64,000 nt of DNA from Woeseia sp034521225 (lineage in GTDB: Bacteria > Pseudomonadota > Gammaproteobacteria > Steroidobacterales > Woeseiaceae). Shown here in pieces: positions 1-9,740 of the stretch (positions within the stretch are counted from its first letter, which is position 1; the number at the start of each line of letters is the position of its first letter). The position numbers were made by a program, and so were the translations under genes. The notes beneath the pieces are model-generated. The model saw only the letters and a list, made by a program, of their open reading frames with translations, ran no database searches and was not told the DNA's origin. The DNA lies in the NCBI GenBank assembly GCA_034521225.1, contig JAXHMR010000002.1:349167-413166 (forward strand), read 5' to 3'.

Positions 1-1
1 G

Positions 2-1886
2 CGCCGGGCGAACGACATCATGTCGGATTCGACGCGGTCGAACCTCTGGCTCATTGACGTTGACAGTGGCGAGCAGCGGCCGCTCAGGTCCGGCGTCGTG
101 CAGGCGTCGTCACCGCGCTGGTCGCCGGATGGCGGGCGCATCGCCTGGCTGCAGGAGGGAAATCACGGCACCGGCATACACGTAACGTGGCTGGACACCG
201 GTGAGACGGCTCTGCTTGCGACAGTACAGAAGGAACCATCATCGCTGGCCTGGTCGACCGATGGCGAATCGCTGGCTTTTGTCATGCCGGTTGCCGCCGA
301 GCGCGAGCCGCTCGTCGAGCCGCGTACCGGACCTGAAGGGTCTGAATGGGCAGATCCGCCAAAGGCGATCGACTCGGTCGTCTATCGCTGGGATGGCCGG
401 GGCTTTCTTGAACCCGCTTTTTCGCACATCTTCGGCTGCCGGCGATCGGCGGAACACCGCGCCAGCTGACGAGCGGGGATTTCTCGCACGATGGTGACCT
501 GGGTTGGTCGGCTGACAGCGAGCGCATCCTGTTTGCCGCGAATCGCAACAGCGACTGGGAGTATGAGCCGGTCGAACGGAACCTGTGGTCGGTATCAGTG
601 CAAAGCGGTGAGCTCGAACAGCTTACGTCGCGGGCCGGCGGTGAAGTGTCACCGGTCGTATCGCCCGACGGGCGCCGGATCGCATACCTCTACAATAATG
701 CAAACCGGGTGCCGTACCGCAACAGTATCCTGCATGTAATGAACACGGATGGATCCGGGGACCGGGCTGTCACGCAGGCACTCGATCGTTCGATCGGGAA
801 CGTGCAGTGGGCCGGCAACAGCCGCAGCCTGTATGCGCAATACGACGACCAGGGGCTGCGCAAGATTGCGCGGATCACGCTCGATGGTGATGTTTCGGAC
901 CTCGTCGACGACGCTGGCGGCACATCGATCGGCCGGCCCTACCTCAGCGGCAGTTATACAGTCTCCGGCGACGGGACGATTGCGTACACACGGGGCACGC
1001 CCCGGCAGCCGGCGGACGTGGCAATCCACGATGGCCGTGCTGCGCGCGTACTGACATCGCTCAACGACGACCTGTTGCCGAACCGCGAGCTGGGCGAGGT
1101 ACACGAGCTGCGGTACGCATCCTCGTTCGACGGCACGGAGATTCAGGGATGGTATGTAACGCCGCCTGGTTACGATCCGGACAAGCGGTATCCACTTATT
1201 CTCGAAATCCACGGCGGCCCGCACCTTGCCTACGGCCCGCAGTTTTCGGCAGAAATCCAGCGTTTCGCGGCGGAGGGCTATGTCGTCTTCTATGACAATC
1301 ACCGCGGCAGTTCGTCGTATGGCGAGGACTTCGCATTGTTGTTACAGAACAAGTACTCGAGTCCGGAAGACTTTGCCGATCACATGTCGGGGATCGATAC
1401 GCTGATCGAACGGGGCATTGCGGATCCTGAGCGGCTCTACATTACCGGCGGTTCGGCGGGTGGTATCGCGAGTGCGTATGCCATCGGCCTGACGGACCGG
1501 TTTCGCGCCGCGGGCATCGCCAAGCCTGTCATCAACTGGATCTCCAAGACACTGACCGGCGATTCCTATGTCGTACCAGATCCAGTACCAGTTCCCCGGC
1601 ATGCCGTGGGAAGCGTTTGAACATTACTGGGAGCGCTCGCCGCTGTCGCTGGTCGGGAATGTAACTACGCCTGTTCTGCTGCTGACCGGTGAAGAAGACT
1701 ACCGCACGCCGATTTCAGAAACGGAGCAGTACTACCAGGCACTAAAGCTGCGCCGCATTGATGCGATGATGGTGCGGATCCCGGGATCCTCGCACGGTAT
1801 CGCCGGCCGGCCGTCGAGACTACAATGCGAAGGTCGATAATATTCTGGCCTGGTTCGCGCGATACGGTGGTAACACGAGTGAGTAA
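2..1886 (+). pseudogene. S9 family prolyl oligopeptidase-like peptidase, 5' end outside window, frame-disrupted
   Basis: A serine peptidase of the acylaminoacyl-peptidase/dipeptidyl-peptidase type, expected to cleave short peptides. The first kilobase encodes a TolB-like beta-propeller with repeated blade motifs such as WSPDGGRIAWL and VSPDGRRIAYL. The alpha/beta-hydrolase domain follows, with the nucleophile motif TGGSAGGI near 1450, the Asp region LLLTGEEDYRTP near 1685 and the His motif SSHGIAGRPS near 1795. The reading frame extends to the left edge, so the true start is missing. Frame changes occur near 434, 1568 and 1815, after which reading continues to a stop at 1884-1886. The family assignment is firm; whether the gene is truly dead or carries assembly indels cannot be told here. 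Confidence 0.85.
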
Positions 1887-1964
1887 CGGCTTCCATATTA
1901 TATGTAGCGTTACCGAGATTGCCACGCCTGCGGGCTGGCAACGACGCGGTGTTGACGCATTCCC

Positions 1965-2000
1965 CCGTCATCGCGAGGAGCGAAGCGACGTGGCGACCTC
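1965..2000 (+). repeat. Single left arm of the dispersed GTCATCGCGAGG repeat
   Basis: A lone copy of the left arm (GTCATCGCGAGGAGCG...GTGGCGAC) found in clusters across the window. It sits between the S9 peptidase and the deacylase, where the deacylase start would be expected. Confidence 0.8.
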
Positions 2001-2132
2001 CCACAGTTTACCGCCACAACCAACTGCATCGCGCCGCTGGCCGCACTGTTACTGCTGTCCGCCTGCCAGCCCGGAGCGGAGCCCTTCCTGCCGCAGTACG
2101 AGCGCATCGACCTCCTGATCGAGAACGGGCGG

Positions 2133-3563
2133 GTGCTGGATGGCCTCGGGAACGAGGCGGTCGCTGCCGATGTTGCCGTCGTCGGCGACACGATCGTGTT
2201 CGTCGGCGACGCACAACTTGCGCCTTCCGATGGCGACGATCGAGTCACCCGGCGCGTCGATGCCGCCGGCCGCGTTGTAACGCCGGGTTTCATAGACCTG
2301 CATTCACACGGCGACCCGCTCGAAACTCCGGTCTTCGAGAATTTCCTCGCCATGGGCGTCACGACGGTATCACTGGGCCAGGACGGTTCCAGTCCGGAAG
2401 TGGCGGACCTGGCCGCGTGGCTTTCGCAGGTTGCTGAACAGGACCTCGGTCCCAATCTCGCGATGTTCGTCGGCCACGGCACGCTGCGGACGCTGTCCGA
2501 AATCGGGCGCGCGGCGGTCCCGGCGCCGGAAGACCTGTCGCGCATGCTGTCGATGCTGGACGAGGCGCTCGGGTACACATTCGGACTGACGACAGGCCTC
2601 GAGTACAACCCCGGTCTCAACGCCGGCGCGGGCGAACTGCGCGCACTCGCCGAGGTTGTCGGCCGGCACGATCGCCTGATCATGAGCCACATGCGCAATG
2701 AGGACGATGACCGGATCGAGGCGTCGATCGCCGAACTGCTGGACCAGGGTGAGCATGCGAAGGTCCATATCTCGCACCTGAAGTCGGTCTACGGAAAGGG
2801 CGCCGCGCGCGCCGACGAATTGCTGTCCTTGATTGCACAGGCACGTGAGGCCGGCATTGATGTGACGGCCGACATGTACCCGTACACGGCAAGCTACACC
2901 GGCATCGGCATCGTATTCCCGGTGTGGGCAAAGACGCGCGAGCAGTTCGAGGTGGCGAAGCGCGAGCGCCGTGAAGAGCTCGAGGACTACCTGCGCGAGC
3001 GCATCATGCGCCGCAACGGGCCGGAAGCAACGTTGCTCGGTACCGAGCCGTACACCGGCAAGACACTCGCGGAACTCGCGCACGCCGCTGAAAAACCGTT
3101 TGAGGATGTGCTGATCGATGACATCGGACCCGACGGCGCGTCCGGCGCCTATTTCGTCATGAACGAGGAACTGCAGTCACGCCTGCTGCAAAGTCCGTGG
3201 GTAGGAGTCTGTTCCGACGGCAGCCCGACGGGCTTTCATCCGCGCGGTCATGGCACCCATGCAAAAATAATTGAACAGTATGTTATGCAGGATCGCGTGC
3301 TGACGCTTGCAGAAGCCGTTCAGAAAATGACTTCGTTTGCGGCCCGTGTCATCGGAATTGATGATCGTGGCGTGATCCGGGAAGGGATGCGCGCGGACCT
3401 GCTCGTCTTCGACCCGGCCCGTGTCCGGGAAACCGCGACGTTTCCGGCGCCACTCAGCCTCGCCGAGGGCTTCGATGTCGTCATTGTCAACGGCGTCGTC
3501 GCCCGCGAAAACGGCGTACTGGCCCGCCAGCTGAGCGGCCGCGTGCTTGAGCCGTCCCATTGA
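2133..3563 (+). CDS. N-acyl-D-amino-acid deacylase (D-aminoacylase family amidohydrolase), probable lipoprotein
   Basis: A metal-dependent amidohydrolase predicted to release D-amino acids from N-acyl derivatives. The metal-site motif DLHSHGD is followed by GLTTGLEYNPG, MSHMRNEDD, HISHLKSVYGKG and TADMYPYTASYTG, all typical of D-aminoacylases; the usual substrate-site C-terminus GVIREGMRADLLVFD is present. The first conventional start in frame is the GTG at 2133, inside the conserved N-terminus. The frame is open upstream to 1956 and encodes a lipoprotein-like signal ending LLLLSAC near 2046-2066, but no ATG, GTG or TTG precedes it. The start was therefore probably lost to an indel or lies in the repeat just upstream. 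The M23 peptidase follows 13 bp downstream, suggesting co-transcription. Confidence 0.88.
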   Translation: MLDGLGNEAVAADVAVVGDTIVFVGDAQLAPSDGDDRVTRRVDAAGRVVTPGFIDLHSHGDPLETPVFENFLAMGVTTVSLGQDGSSPEVADLAAWLSQVAEQDLGPNLAMFVGHGTLRTLSEIGRAAVPAPEDLSRMLSMLDEALGYTFGLTTGLEYNPGLNAGAGELRALAEVVGRHDRLIMSHMRNEDDDRIEASIAELLDQGEHAKVHISHLKSVYGKGAARADELLSLIAQAREAGIDVTADMYPYTASYTGIGIVFPVWAKTREQFEVAKRERREELEDYLRERIMRRNGPEATLLGTEPYTGKTLAELAHAAEKPFEDVLIDDIGPDGASGAYFVMNEELQSRLLQSPWVGVCSDGSPTGFHPRGHGTHAKIIEQYVMQDRVLTLAEAVQKMTSFAARVIGIDDRGVIREGMRADLLVFDPARVRETATFPAPLSLAEGFDVVIVNGVVARENGVLARQLSGRVLEPSH

Positions 3564-3576
3564 GCACCAACCGGCC

Positions 3577-4368
3577 ATGAGCAGCAGTCCGGAAGCACGA
3601 GTGGCCGAGCGGTTGGCAAGGCATGGTGCCGGGGAGCCGGTCGTCGATTCGGCACCACGGGTGCAGACATATCTCGGGAGCACGAGCCTGTCCCCAGCGC
3701 CGGTCATCGAAAGTGACGGCCGGTCGATCGTGCTTGATCTCGGTGCCGGCAGCCGTGCTCTCGGTACGGACCTCGACAACATCGATGTCGGCCGCTTTAC
3801 AAGCCTGATAGAGGACGCCATGCGTAACGCTGCAAGCAGTATCGCGTTTGGCCGCTGGGGCGAGCAGCGCAACCTGTACCGCAATGAGCATTTTGCCGGC
3901 GCGTCCGGTGAAAGCCGCACCGTGCACATGGGCATCGACGCGTTCTGTGCGGCAGGGACACCGGTAAACGCGCCGCTGGCGGGTGTCGTCGAGATTATCG
4001 CCAACAATACGCAGGAGCTCGATTACGGTCCGATGGTAATCCTGAAGCACCGGAGTCCCGATGGCGATTCGTTCTTTACGCTGTACGGGCACCTCGACCT
4101 CGCCAGTACGCGACAACTGCGAATGGGGCAAACAGTACAACCGGGCGATACCATCGCCGCCATCGGCCGGCCTCCCGAGAACGGCAACTGGCCGCCGCAC
4201 CTGCATTTCCAGCTGATACACGACCTGCTCGGCATGGGCGCCGATTTTCCCGGTGTTGCACCGGCGAGCCAGCGCGACTTCTGGCTGGCTATGTCACCGC
4301 TGCCGGCGGTGTTCTTTCCGGAAGTGGATCGTGACGAACTTGACGCGGCAGTGGTGCAGACACTATGA
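3577..4368 (+). CDS. M23 family peptidase domain protein (free-standing relative of an aminotransferase-fused module)
   Basis: Lysostaphin-type zinc metallopeptidase, expected to cut peptide cross-links such as those in peptidoglycan. Zinc-site motifs HMGID and HLHF are visible, along with LYGHL. From memory, the region before the peptidase (RWGEQRNLYRNEHF) and the end (PGVAPASQRDFWL) resemble the C-terminal part of large class-III aminotransferase/kinase/M23 fusion proteins; here the other domains are absent. The ATG at 3577 follows the deacylase stop closely; a TTG at 3547 would overlap it. There is no obvious signal peptide, so the location is uncertain. A repeat cluster begins 10 bp after the stop. 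Confidence 0.8.
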   Translation: MSSSPEARVAERLARHGAGEPVVDSAPRVQTYLGSTSLSPAPVIESDGRSIVLDLGAGSRALGTDLDNIDVGRFTSLIEDAMRNAASSIAFGRWGEQRNLYRNEHFAGASGESRTVHMGIDAFCAAGTPVNAPLAGVVEIIANNTQELDYGPMVILKHRSPDGDSFFTLYGHLDLASTRQLRMGQTVQPGDTIAAIGRPPENGNWPPHLHFQLIHDLLGMGADFPGVAPASQRDFWLAMSPLPAVFFPEVDRDELDAAVVQTL

Positions 4369-4377
4369 ATACACGCT

Positions 4378-4615
4378 GTCATGGCGAGAAGCGCAGCGAC
4401 ATGGCGAACCGCACGTCATCGCGAGGAGCGCAGCGACGTGGCGATCTCGTAATGTTGACTCCGCTGCCAATCAGAACGAGATTGCCACGCCCTTCGGGCT
4501 CGCAATGACCTGCGTTTCGCCACGCCCTCCGGGCTCGCAATGACGTGCGGGTCGCCACGCCCTTCGGGCTCGCAATGACGTGTGGTTCGCTACGTCGCTG
4601 CGTTCCTCGCGGTGG
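4378..4615 (+). repeat. Cluster of dispersed two-armed palindromic repeats
   Basis: Left arms (GTCATCGCGAGGAGCGCAGC near 4418) are followed by the short spacer containing CTGCCAATC, then three right arms (GCCACGCCCTTCGGGCTCGC type) in a row. Arms are inverted relative to one another, so the unit folds back. Nothing else coding is seen between the M23 gene and the symporter. Confidence 0.85.
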
Positions 4616-4658
4616 CGGGGCCGGACAAATCATCCTGCAATCATAAACAGAAGAGATC

Positions 4659-6110
4659 ATGGGCTCATTACACCTGCTTGACCTGGCTGCAATAGCCATT
4701 TATTTCTCAATCCTGATCTGGATCGGTATTCGCGTTGCGCGCGACGGACGCGGCGAAGGCGAGAGCGAATCGTTTCTCGCCGCTGACCGGAACATGAACC
4801 TCGTGCAATCCACGTCGACGACCGCGGCGACGGATCTGGGCGGCGGCTTCAGCATTGCGATGGGCGGGCTGGGCTTTACGCTCGGCATCTCCGGGTCGTG
4901 GCTCATTGCTATCTCCGGCTTGAGTGTCGTCATGGTCTCGTTCCTGATGGTGCCGCGCGTCAAGCGCTGGGCCGACAAGGTTCGCGGCCTGACGACCGGT
5001 GACCTGTTCGAGGCCCGCTTCGATCGGCGCACAGGCCTGCTTGCCGCTCTCGTCATCGGCCTCGCCTGGTTCACGTTTGTTGGCGGGCAGATTATTGCCG
5101 GCGGCAAGTTGCTGCAGGTGACGCTCGATCTCAACCTGACATTCGCGGTGGTCCTGTCCGGCGCGGTCATCCTGGCTTATACCGCGATGGGCGGCCTCAA
5201 GGCCGTCATCTACACCGATGTGTTCCAGATGTTCGTCCTGATGATAGGCATCATTTTCATCGCGGTGCCGATCGGTATGTACAAGGTAGGCGGCTGGGAC
5301 GGCATGGTCGAGCACTTCACCGCGTCGCCCGCGACCGCGTCAATGGTCAGGCTCGATGCCGTCGGCTGGAAGCAGGCGCTGGGCTGGTTCTTCGCCATCT
5401 TCCCGGTATGGTTTATCTCTATCGCCGCGATGCAGCGTATCGTCGCCGCGCGCGATGAGAAGACGGCGCGGCGCGCCTTTCTGCTGACAGGCGTACCGAT
5501 CGAATGGCCGCTGTTTGCGATCGGCAGCACGCTGATCGGCATGCTGGCGCGCATGCTGCTGCCCGATCTTACCGATGCCGAGCTGGCGACACCGTCAATC
5601 ATCATGCACCTGTTGCCCGCCGGTCTGGCCGGCGTCGTCATCGCTGCCTACATCGCGGCGGTGATGTCGTCCGCCGACTCGGCACTGATCGGTCCGGTGG
5701 CCGTATTCACCAACGATGTCTACCGCAAGCAGATCAACCCGGATGCAAGCGAAGAGCGGCTCGTGCAGGTGGCGAGAGTGGCGACGCTGGTACTCGGCGT
5801 CCTTGCTATTGCCATGGCGTATCTCGTGCCGAACGTGCTGGACCTGATTCTGTACGCCTATACGTTCGGTGCTGCCGGCATATTCTTCCCGATGCTCGGC
5901 CTGCTGTTCTGGCGTGGCACAACCGCGAAAGGTGCATTCTGGAGCATGGTGGGTGGTGGTACTTCGGCGGTGGCGTGGTCGCTGGCTGGCGAGCCTATGG
6001 GGTTCGCGGCGTCCTACATGGGGTGGGTGGTGGGCCTGCCATTGCTGGTTATCGTGTCATTGTTGACGGACCACAGTGTCGATGAAGACCCGGATCTGTT
6101 TTCCGTATAG
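4659..6110 (+). CDS. Sodium:solute symporter (SSF family)
   Basis: Intact 483-residue inner-membrane protein with about thirteen hydrophobic helices. The N-terminus LAAIAIYFSILIWIGI, the early TSTTAATDLGGGFSIAMGG segment and AAVMSSADSALIGP late in the protein are characteristic of sodium-coupled SSF carriers. The substrate cannot be read from sequence; nearby amino-acid and peptide genes suggest an amino acid or organic acid (inference). ATG 4659 has an AGAAGAGA ribosome-binding sequence just upstream. The gene is convergent with the NhaC gene, with a long hairpin repeat between the two stops. Confidence 0.9.
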   Translation: MGSLHLLDLAAIAIYFSILIWIGIRVARDGRGEGESESFLAADRNMNLVQSTSTTAATDLGGGFSIAMGGLGFTLGISGSWLIAISGLSVVMVSFLMVPRVKRWADKVRGLTTGDLFEARFDRRTGLLAALVIGLAWFTFVGGQIIAGGKLLQVTLDLNLTFAVVLSGAVILAYTAMGGLKAVIYTDVFQMFVLMIGIIFIAVPIGMYKVGGWDGMVEHFTASPATASMVRLDAVGWKQALGWFFAIFPVWFISIAAMQRIVAARDEKTARRAFLLTGVPIEWPLFAIGSTLIGMLARMLLPDLTDAELATPSIIMHLLPAGLAGVVIAAYIAAVMSSADSALIGPVAVFTNDVYRKQINPDASEERLVQVARVATLVLGVLAIAMAYLVPNVLDLILYAYTFGAAGIFFPMLGLLFWRGTTAKGAFWSMVGGGTSAVAWSLAGEPMGFAASYMGWVVGLPLLVIVSLLTDHSVDEDPDLFSV

Positions 6111-6129
6111 TGCAGTTAACGTCACGTCC

Positions 6130-6222
6130 GCACCGGTAACCCGTGCCAGGGGGTCCTTTGGGGGAATGGCTCCCTGCGGTCCGCTTTATTTTCCCCAAAG
6201 GACCCGGCAGTGCTACCGGTGC
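6130..6222 (+). repeat. Long hairpin repeat with conserved loop, copy 1
   Basis: Outer arms GCACCGGTA and TACCGGTGC and inner arms GGGTCCTTTGGGG (6151-6163) and CCCCAAAGGACCC (6193-6205) pair perfectly around a 29-nt loop containing GGTCCGCTTTATTTT. The loop is shared with copies at 39629 and 61791, while the stem sequence differs. It lies between convergent genes, a terminator-like position, though no T-tract follows. Confidence 0.85.
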
Positions 6223-6242
6223 TCCTCTGAGTCCGATAGAGC

Positions 6243-7649
6243 TCAGATCGTCGTGCCTATCAGCAGGTAGACGGCGACGCTGATAACGCCGACTACCAGT
6301 GCGTAGGGCATCTGCGTCTTGATGTGATCGATATGGTCCGAGGCCGCGCCGGTCGAGGCCAGTATCGACGTGTCCGACAAGGGCGAGCAGTGATCGCCGA
6401 AGACGCCACCGCCGGCGATGGCTGCCACCGTGGCATAGACCACCGGTTCCACGGCATTGCCGCTGAATGTAAAGGCAAGCGGCACGGCAATGGGCACCAT
6501 GATGGCAAACGTGCCCCACGATGTACCGGTTGAGAACGCGATCGTGCCGGCAATCAGGAACGTCAGCGTCGGCAACAGTGCTGGTGTCAGCCATCCTTCT
6601 GTCTTTGCGACGATATATTCAGCTGTATTCAGTGTCGCGGACAGTTCATTGAGTGCGTAGGCAAACGCCAGAATAATAATGGCCGGCATTACGCCCTTGA
6701 TGCCGGCTGTTGCTGTTTTCATGATGTCGGAAAATGGTATGCCCTGTATGCGCATGATGATGCCGGCAACCACCGCCGACAGCAGGAATGCTTCCATCGT
6801 CAACGCGGAGCGCGTCATTATGAACGAGCCGACCGCGACACCAATGACAATTACAACCGGCACCAGGAAATTCCAGAACAGGCTGGTACGCACGCCTTCA
6901 TAAGGCTGGATGTCGGTCAGTTCCTCGCCCATCAGCGGTTCGGCGCCGTCGCGCAGGACCTTGCCGGTCGACATTGCGCGTTCCTCGGCGCGTTTCATTG
7001 GGCCGAAGTCCGGCACGATGCGGGCTGCGATCAGGCCAACCATGACCACAGCCAGCAATGCATAAACGTTATACGGAATCGCGTAGATAAAGACCTGCAT
7101 CGCCACTGCCGGATCGGCAATCGGACCCATTCCGATCAGCAACCCGGCGATGAAGACGGCCCAGCCGGTGACCGGCACGATGACGCTGACCGGAGCCGAT
7201 GTGGAGTCGGCAATGTAGGCGAGTTTTTCCCTTGAAATGCGAAAACGGTCAGACAATGCCCGCATCGTCGAGCCGACGAACAACGGGCTGAAATAGTCGC
7301 TGAAGAAGACGAACATACCCATGACCCACGAGACGAGCTGTACCCGCGGGCGGGTCATGTTGCGGCTTTCAACCCATGCGCTGAAGTTGCGGATCGCGCC
7401 GGTTCGCTGGAAGAACGCGATGGATACGCCAATGAACAGCTCCAGCAGGAATATCCATGAAAAGCTCGTGGTTCCCAGCGCATTCTTCAGCAGGTTCGGA
7501 AAGCCGAGCAGGCCTTCACCTGCAATCAGCACACCGACGAAGCACGCCACGGCGAGCGAAAACACGGTGTTTCGCGTCACGAACGCGAGAACTATCGCAA
7601 CAGTGGCCGGCAACAGCGACCATGCGCCAACGGAAACCGCTTCTTCCAC
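6243..7649 (-). CDS. Na+/H+ antiporter, NhaC family
   Basis: Intact 468-residue polytopic membrane protein. Hallmarks are the central FVFFSDYFSPLFVGSTMRAL segment, YIADSTSAPVSVIVPVTGW, FSTGTSWGTFAIMVPIAV and FGDHCSPLSDTSILAS, which carry the conserved polar and acidic residues of NhaC antiporters. The role is sodium extrusion or pH homeostasis, or exchange of a related cation-coupled substrate. The gene is transcribed toward the symporter. A repeat cluster lies just upstream, leaving about 28 bp of ordinary leader. Confidence 0.9.
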   Translation of the reverse strand: MEEAVSVGAWSLLPATVAIVLAFVTRNTVFSLAVACFVGVLIAGEGLLGFPNLLKNALGTTSFSWIFLLELFIGVSIAFFQRTGAIRNFSAWVESRNMTRPRVQLVSWVMGMFVFFSDYFSPLFVGSTMRALSDRFRISREKLAYIADSTSAPVSVIVPVTGWAVFIAGLLIGMGPIADPAVAMQVFIYAIPYNVYALLAVVMVGLIAARIVPDFGPMKRAEERAMSTGKVLRDGAEPLMGEELTDIQPYEGVRTSLFWNFLVPVVIVIGVAVGSFIMTRSALTMEAFLLSAVVAGIIMRIQGIPFSDIMKTATAGIKGVMPAIIILAFAYALNELSATLNTAEYIVAKTEGWLTPALLPTLTFLIAGTIAFSTGTSWGTFAIMVPIAVPLAFTFSGNAVEPVVYATVAAIAGGGVFGDHCSPLSDTSILASTGAASDHIDHIKTQMPYALVVGVISVAVYLLIGTTI

Positions 7650-7676
7650 CCGTTCCCCCTTTCGTTATTTTATGCG

Positions 7677-7886
7677 CCGTCATCGCGAGGAGCGCCGCGA
7701 CGTGGCGACCTCGCACGGATAATGACTCTGCCAGGCAGTGCGAGATTGCCACGGCGGCTACGCCGCCTCGCAACGACGGAGCATCGTACCGTCATCGCGA
7801 GGAGCGCAGCGACGTGGCGACCTCGTCCCCCCGGCACGGTGCCAGTTTTCCCGAGATCACCACCCCCTTCGGGCTCGCGATGACGA
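7677..7886 (+). repeat. Cluster of dispersed palindromic repeats
   Basis: Two left arms (near 7680 and 7792) and right arms with different hairpin tips, one being CGGCGGCTACGCCGCC instead of CCCTTCGGG. The tip change keeps self-complementarity. The cluster fills the space between the start of the NhaC gene and the stop of the FAD oxidoreductase. Confidence 0.85.
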
Positions 7887-7919
7887 AGTTCCGGCGACAG
7901 TACACGAATCCCCGCAGGC

Positions 7920-9211
7920 TTACACTTCGGCCGCCGCGCGGCGTCGTTCGAGGCGGGACATCAGCTTAAAGCCCAGGCTCCGGAACGGCTCCGGTGGCAT
8001 CCAGCGCGCCCGGCCGAACAGTGCATGGACATCCGGCACATCTTTTCCGTGCGCGAGATCGGCAAGCAGCCGGCCGAACAGCGTGCCCTTGACGACGCCA
8101 CCGCCGTTGCAGCCAGCGGAAACAAACAGGCCGGGCTTGTGTTCACCCCATACAGGCGCACCATTCATTGTGAAGCCCGTGGCGCCCGACCAGAGCGATT
8201 CAAATCGTAACTCGCCAAGTTGGGGAAAACGCCGTTGCAGTGATGACTGGAGTGCCGATTCGATATCGCCATCCCCCGATTCCCTCTCATAACTATAAAG
8301 AGAGCGGACGAGCAGCCGGCCGTCAGCCGTTCGTCGTAACGTGCTGCCGAGGCGATGCGCGGGAAGCAGCCCCCATTCCTGCTCCGAACCCAGTTTGTCG
8401 AGGGCGGCAGGCGCGAGCGGTGCGGTCAACGCAGCATAGGTGTACATCGCGACGACGCGTGACCCACCGATTCCAAGTCCCTTGGCAAACGCATTGTTGG
8501 CCAGCACGACGTGACGGCTCGCAATCCGGCCGCCGGGCGTTGCCAGTTCCCAGTGACTGTCAGTTCGATGCAAAGACGTTGCCGGCGTGTGCTCGAATCG
8601 CCGGACAGTGGATGGCAGTTGATTTAACATCGCGCGAACCAGTGCGGCCGGCTGTGCAAGATAGCAGTGCGGTGAATAGAGCCCCAGCCGGTAGAAACGC
8701 GTGCCGAGGCGATCCTAGGTTGATCCCTGTCGAGCACGGTCGCGTGCAATCCGGCCGCATCGAGAAACTGCCGGTATTGCTCCAGCGCACGAATACCCTC
8801 GTCGCCGGCCGCGGCCCGGTAGGTGCCGGTGCGGCGCAGTCCGCAGTCATTACCGGACGCTGCCACATCGGCAACGATTTGCTGCATCGTTTCACTTAGC
8901 AGTCCGTTGCACTGCTTCATCCGCTGCATCTCGCCGGGGTCCGCATCATGGGCGAGCGCTACCTCCAGCAGGAATCCCGAATTGCGGCCCGGGTTTCCAT
9001 CCTCGGGTACGGCTGCATCAACAAGCACGATGTCGCTGCCGGGCGAAAGCTCGGCCCAGCGCTTCGCTGTGGCGATTCCCGTGTAACCGGCTCCGACTAT
9101 GGCGACATCGCAATGCGTGTCAGTTTGCAGCGACGGTTGGTGAACGCGTGCCGGCAGCAACCCATGCCAGCCGCATTTGCGCAAATACGAGGGATAAGCG
9201 GCGGTTTTCAC
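7920..9211 (-). CDS. FAD-dependent oxidoreductase (DAO family, gamma-glutamylputrescine oxidase-like), one frameshift
   Basis: Predicted flavoprotein amine/amino-acid oxidase. The N-terminus has the dinucleotide-binding motif VAIVGAGYTGIA and then GRNSGFLLEV, as in PuuB-type enzymes. The C-terminal half has HVVLANNAFA, LLPAHRLGSTLRRTADGRLL and GLFVSAGCNGGGVVKGT, typical of the FAD-closing region. The gene splits near 8700: residues before it read in one frame (8624-9211), those after it (RFYRLGLYSPHCYLAQ onward) in another. One indel explains the break. Together the halves give about 430 residues, the normal family length. Substrate is unknown. Confidence 0.8.
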
Positions 9212-9522
9212 TGCTGCGGCCGCAATTTTTCTGCTGTCGCGGGCATAGAGTTAATACGTCGAGGAAGGCCTGATTGTAATTCTTTAAGTGCGCTGCAAGT
9301 CATTCACTTTGCTTCACTTATTCTCTCTTGCGTGACGGCGATCTGCCGAAGGCTGACATCGACTCACCATAATGTCTCAACGCAACATCAGCCACCATCC
9401 TACAGCTGCGCGCACAGTCTGCTTACGTCGCGGTTTTGAGACAGGTTTCTTTTCGTTTTCATTTTGCTAGCCTGAAGCCGTTCGACGCAATATTACTGAT
9501 ATTCGAATTTGACTGACTGAAA
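9212..9522. other. Intergenic region upstream of the riboswitch
   Basis: About 310 bp without a supported gene. It is less G+C-rich than its surroundings near 9440-9520 and should hold the divergent promoters of the FAD oxidoreductase and the riboswitch transcript, but I could not fix a convincing -35/-10 pair. No repeat arm is present. Confidence 0.5.
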
Positions 9523-9598
9523 AACGGCAAACCAATCGAAAGGTTGGGGCGCAAAGCCACCGGTCTAAGGGTGCAAACCTATGATAGCGGAGTTGCCA
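9523..9598 (+). promoter_or_regulatory. GEMM-I (cyclic di-GMP-I) riboswitch aptamer
   Basis: The segment GGCAAACC is followed by a perfect stem with a GAAA tetraloop (CCAATC-GAAA-GGTTGG), then GCGCAAAGCCACCGG, a TCTAAG...CTATGA tetraloop-receptor arm, and GATAGCGGAGTTGCC, whose TTGCC end pairs with the first GGCAA. This is the architecture of the GEMM-I aptamer that binds cyclic di-GMP; some members bind cyclic GMP-AMP, and I cannot separate the two by eye. It precedes the large cadherin-like lipoprotein by 145 nt, fitting the known link between cyclic di-GMP and adhesins. Confidence 0.93.
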
Positions 9599-9610
9599 GT
9601 TGGCGTTATG

Positions 9611-9740
9611 TACACGCAAGCTTTGATCTTGCGTGCAACGAGCATTTCCTGGCTCACTCCCGGTGTGGCGCCGAGTACTTCGGCGCCAACTGCGCGTTCT
9701 GCTTTCCGTGACGTTTGCCTGCCACCACGGCAGGAGACTA
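9611..9740 (+). promoter_or_regulatory. Leader hairpins between riboswitch and lipoprotein gene (candidate expression platform)
   Basis: Three perfect or near-perfect hairpins follow the aptamer: CACGCAAG/CTTGCGTG near 9613-9635, GGCGCCGA/TTCGGCGCC near 9668-9688, and CTGCC(ACCAC)GGCAG at 9719-9733. The last overlaps the AGGAGA ribosome-binding site at 9732-9737, so it could block translation initiation. No T-rich tract follows the stems, which favours translational rather than termination control (inference). Confidence 0.55.
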
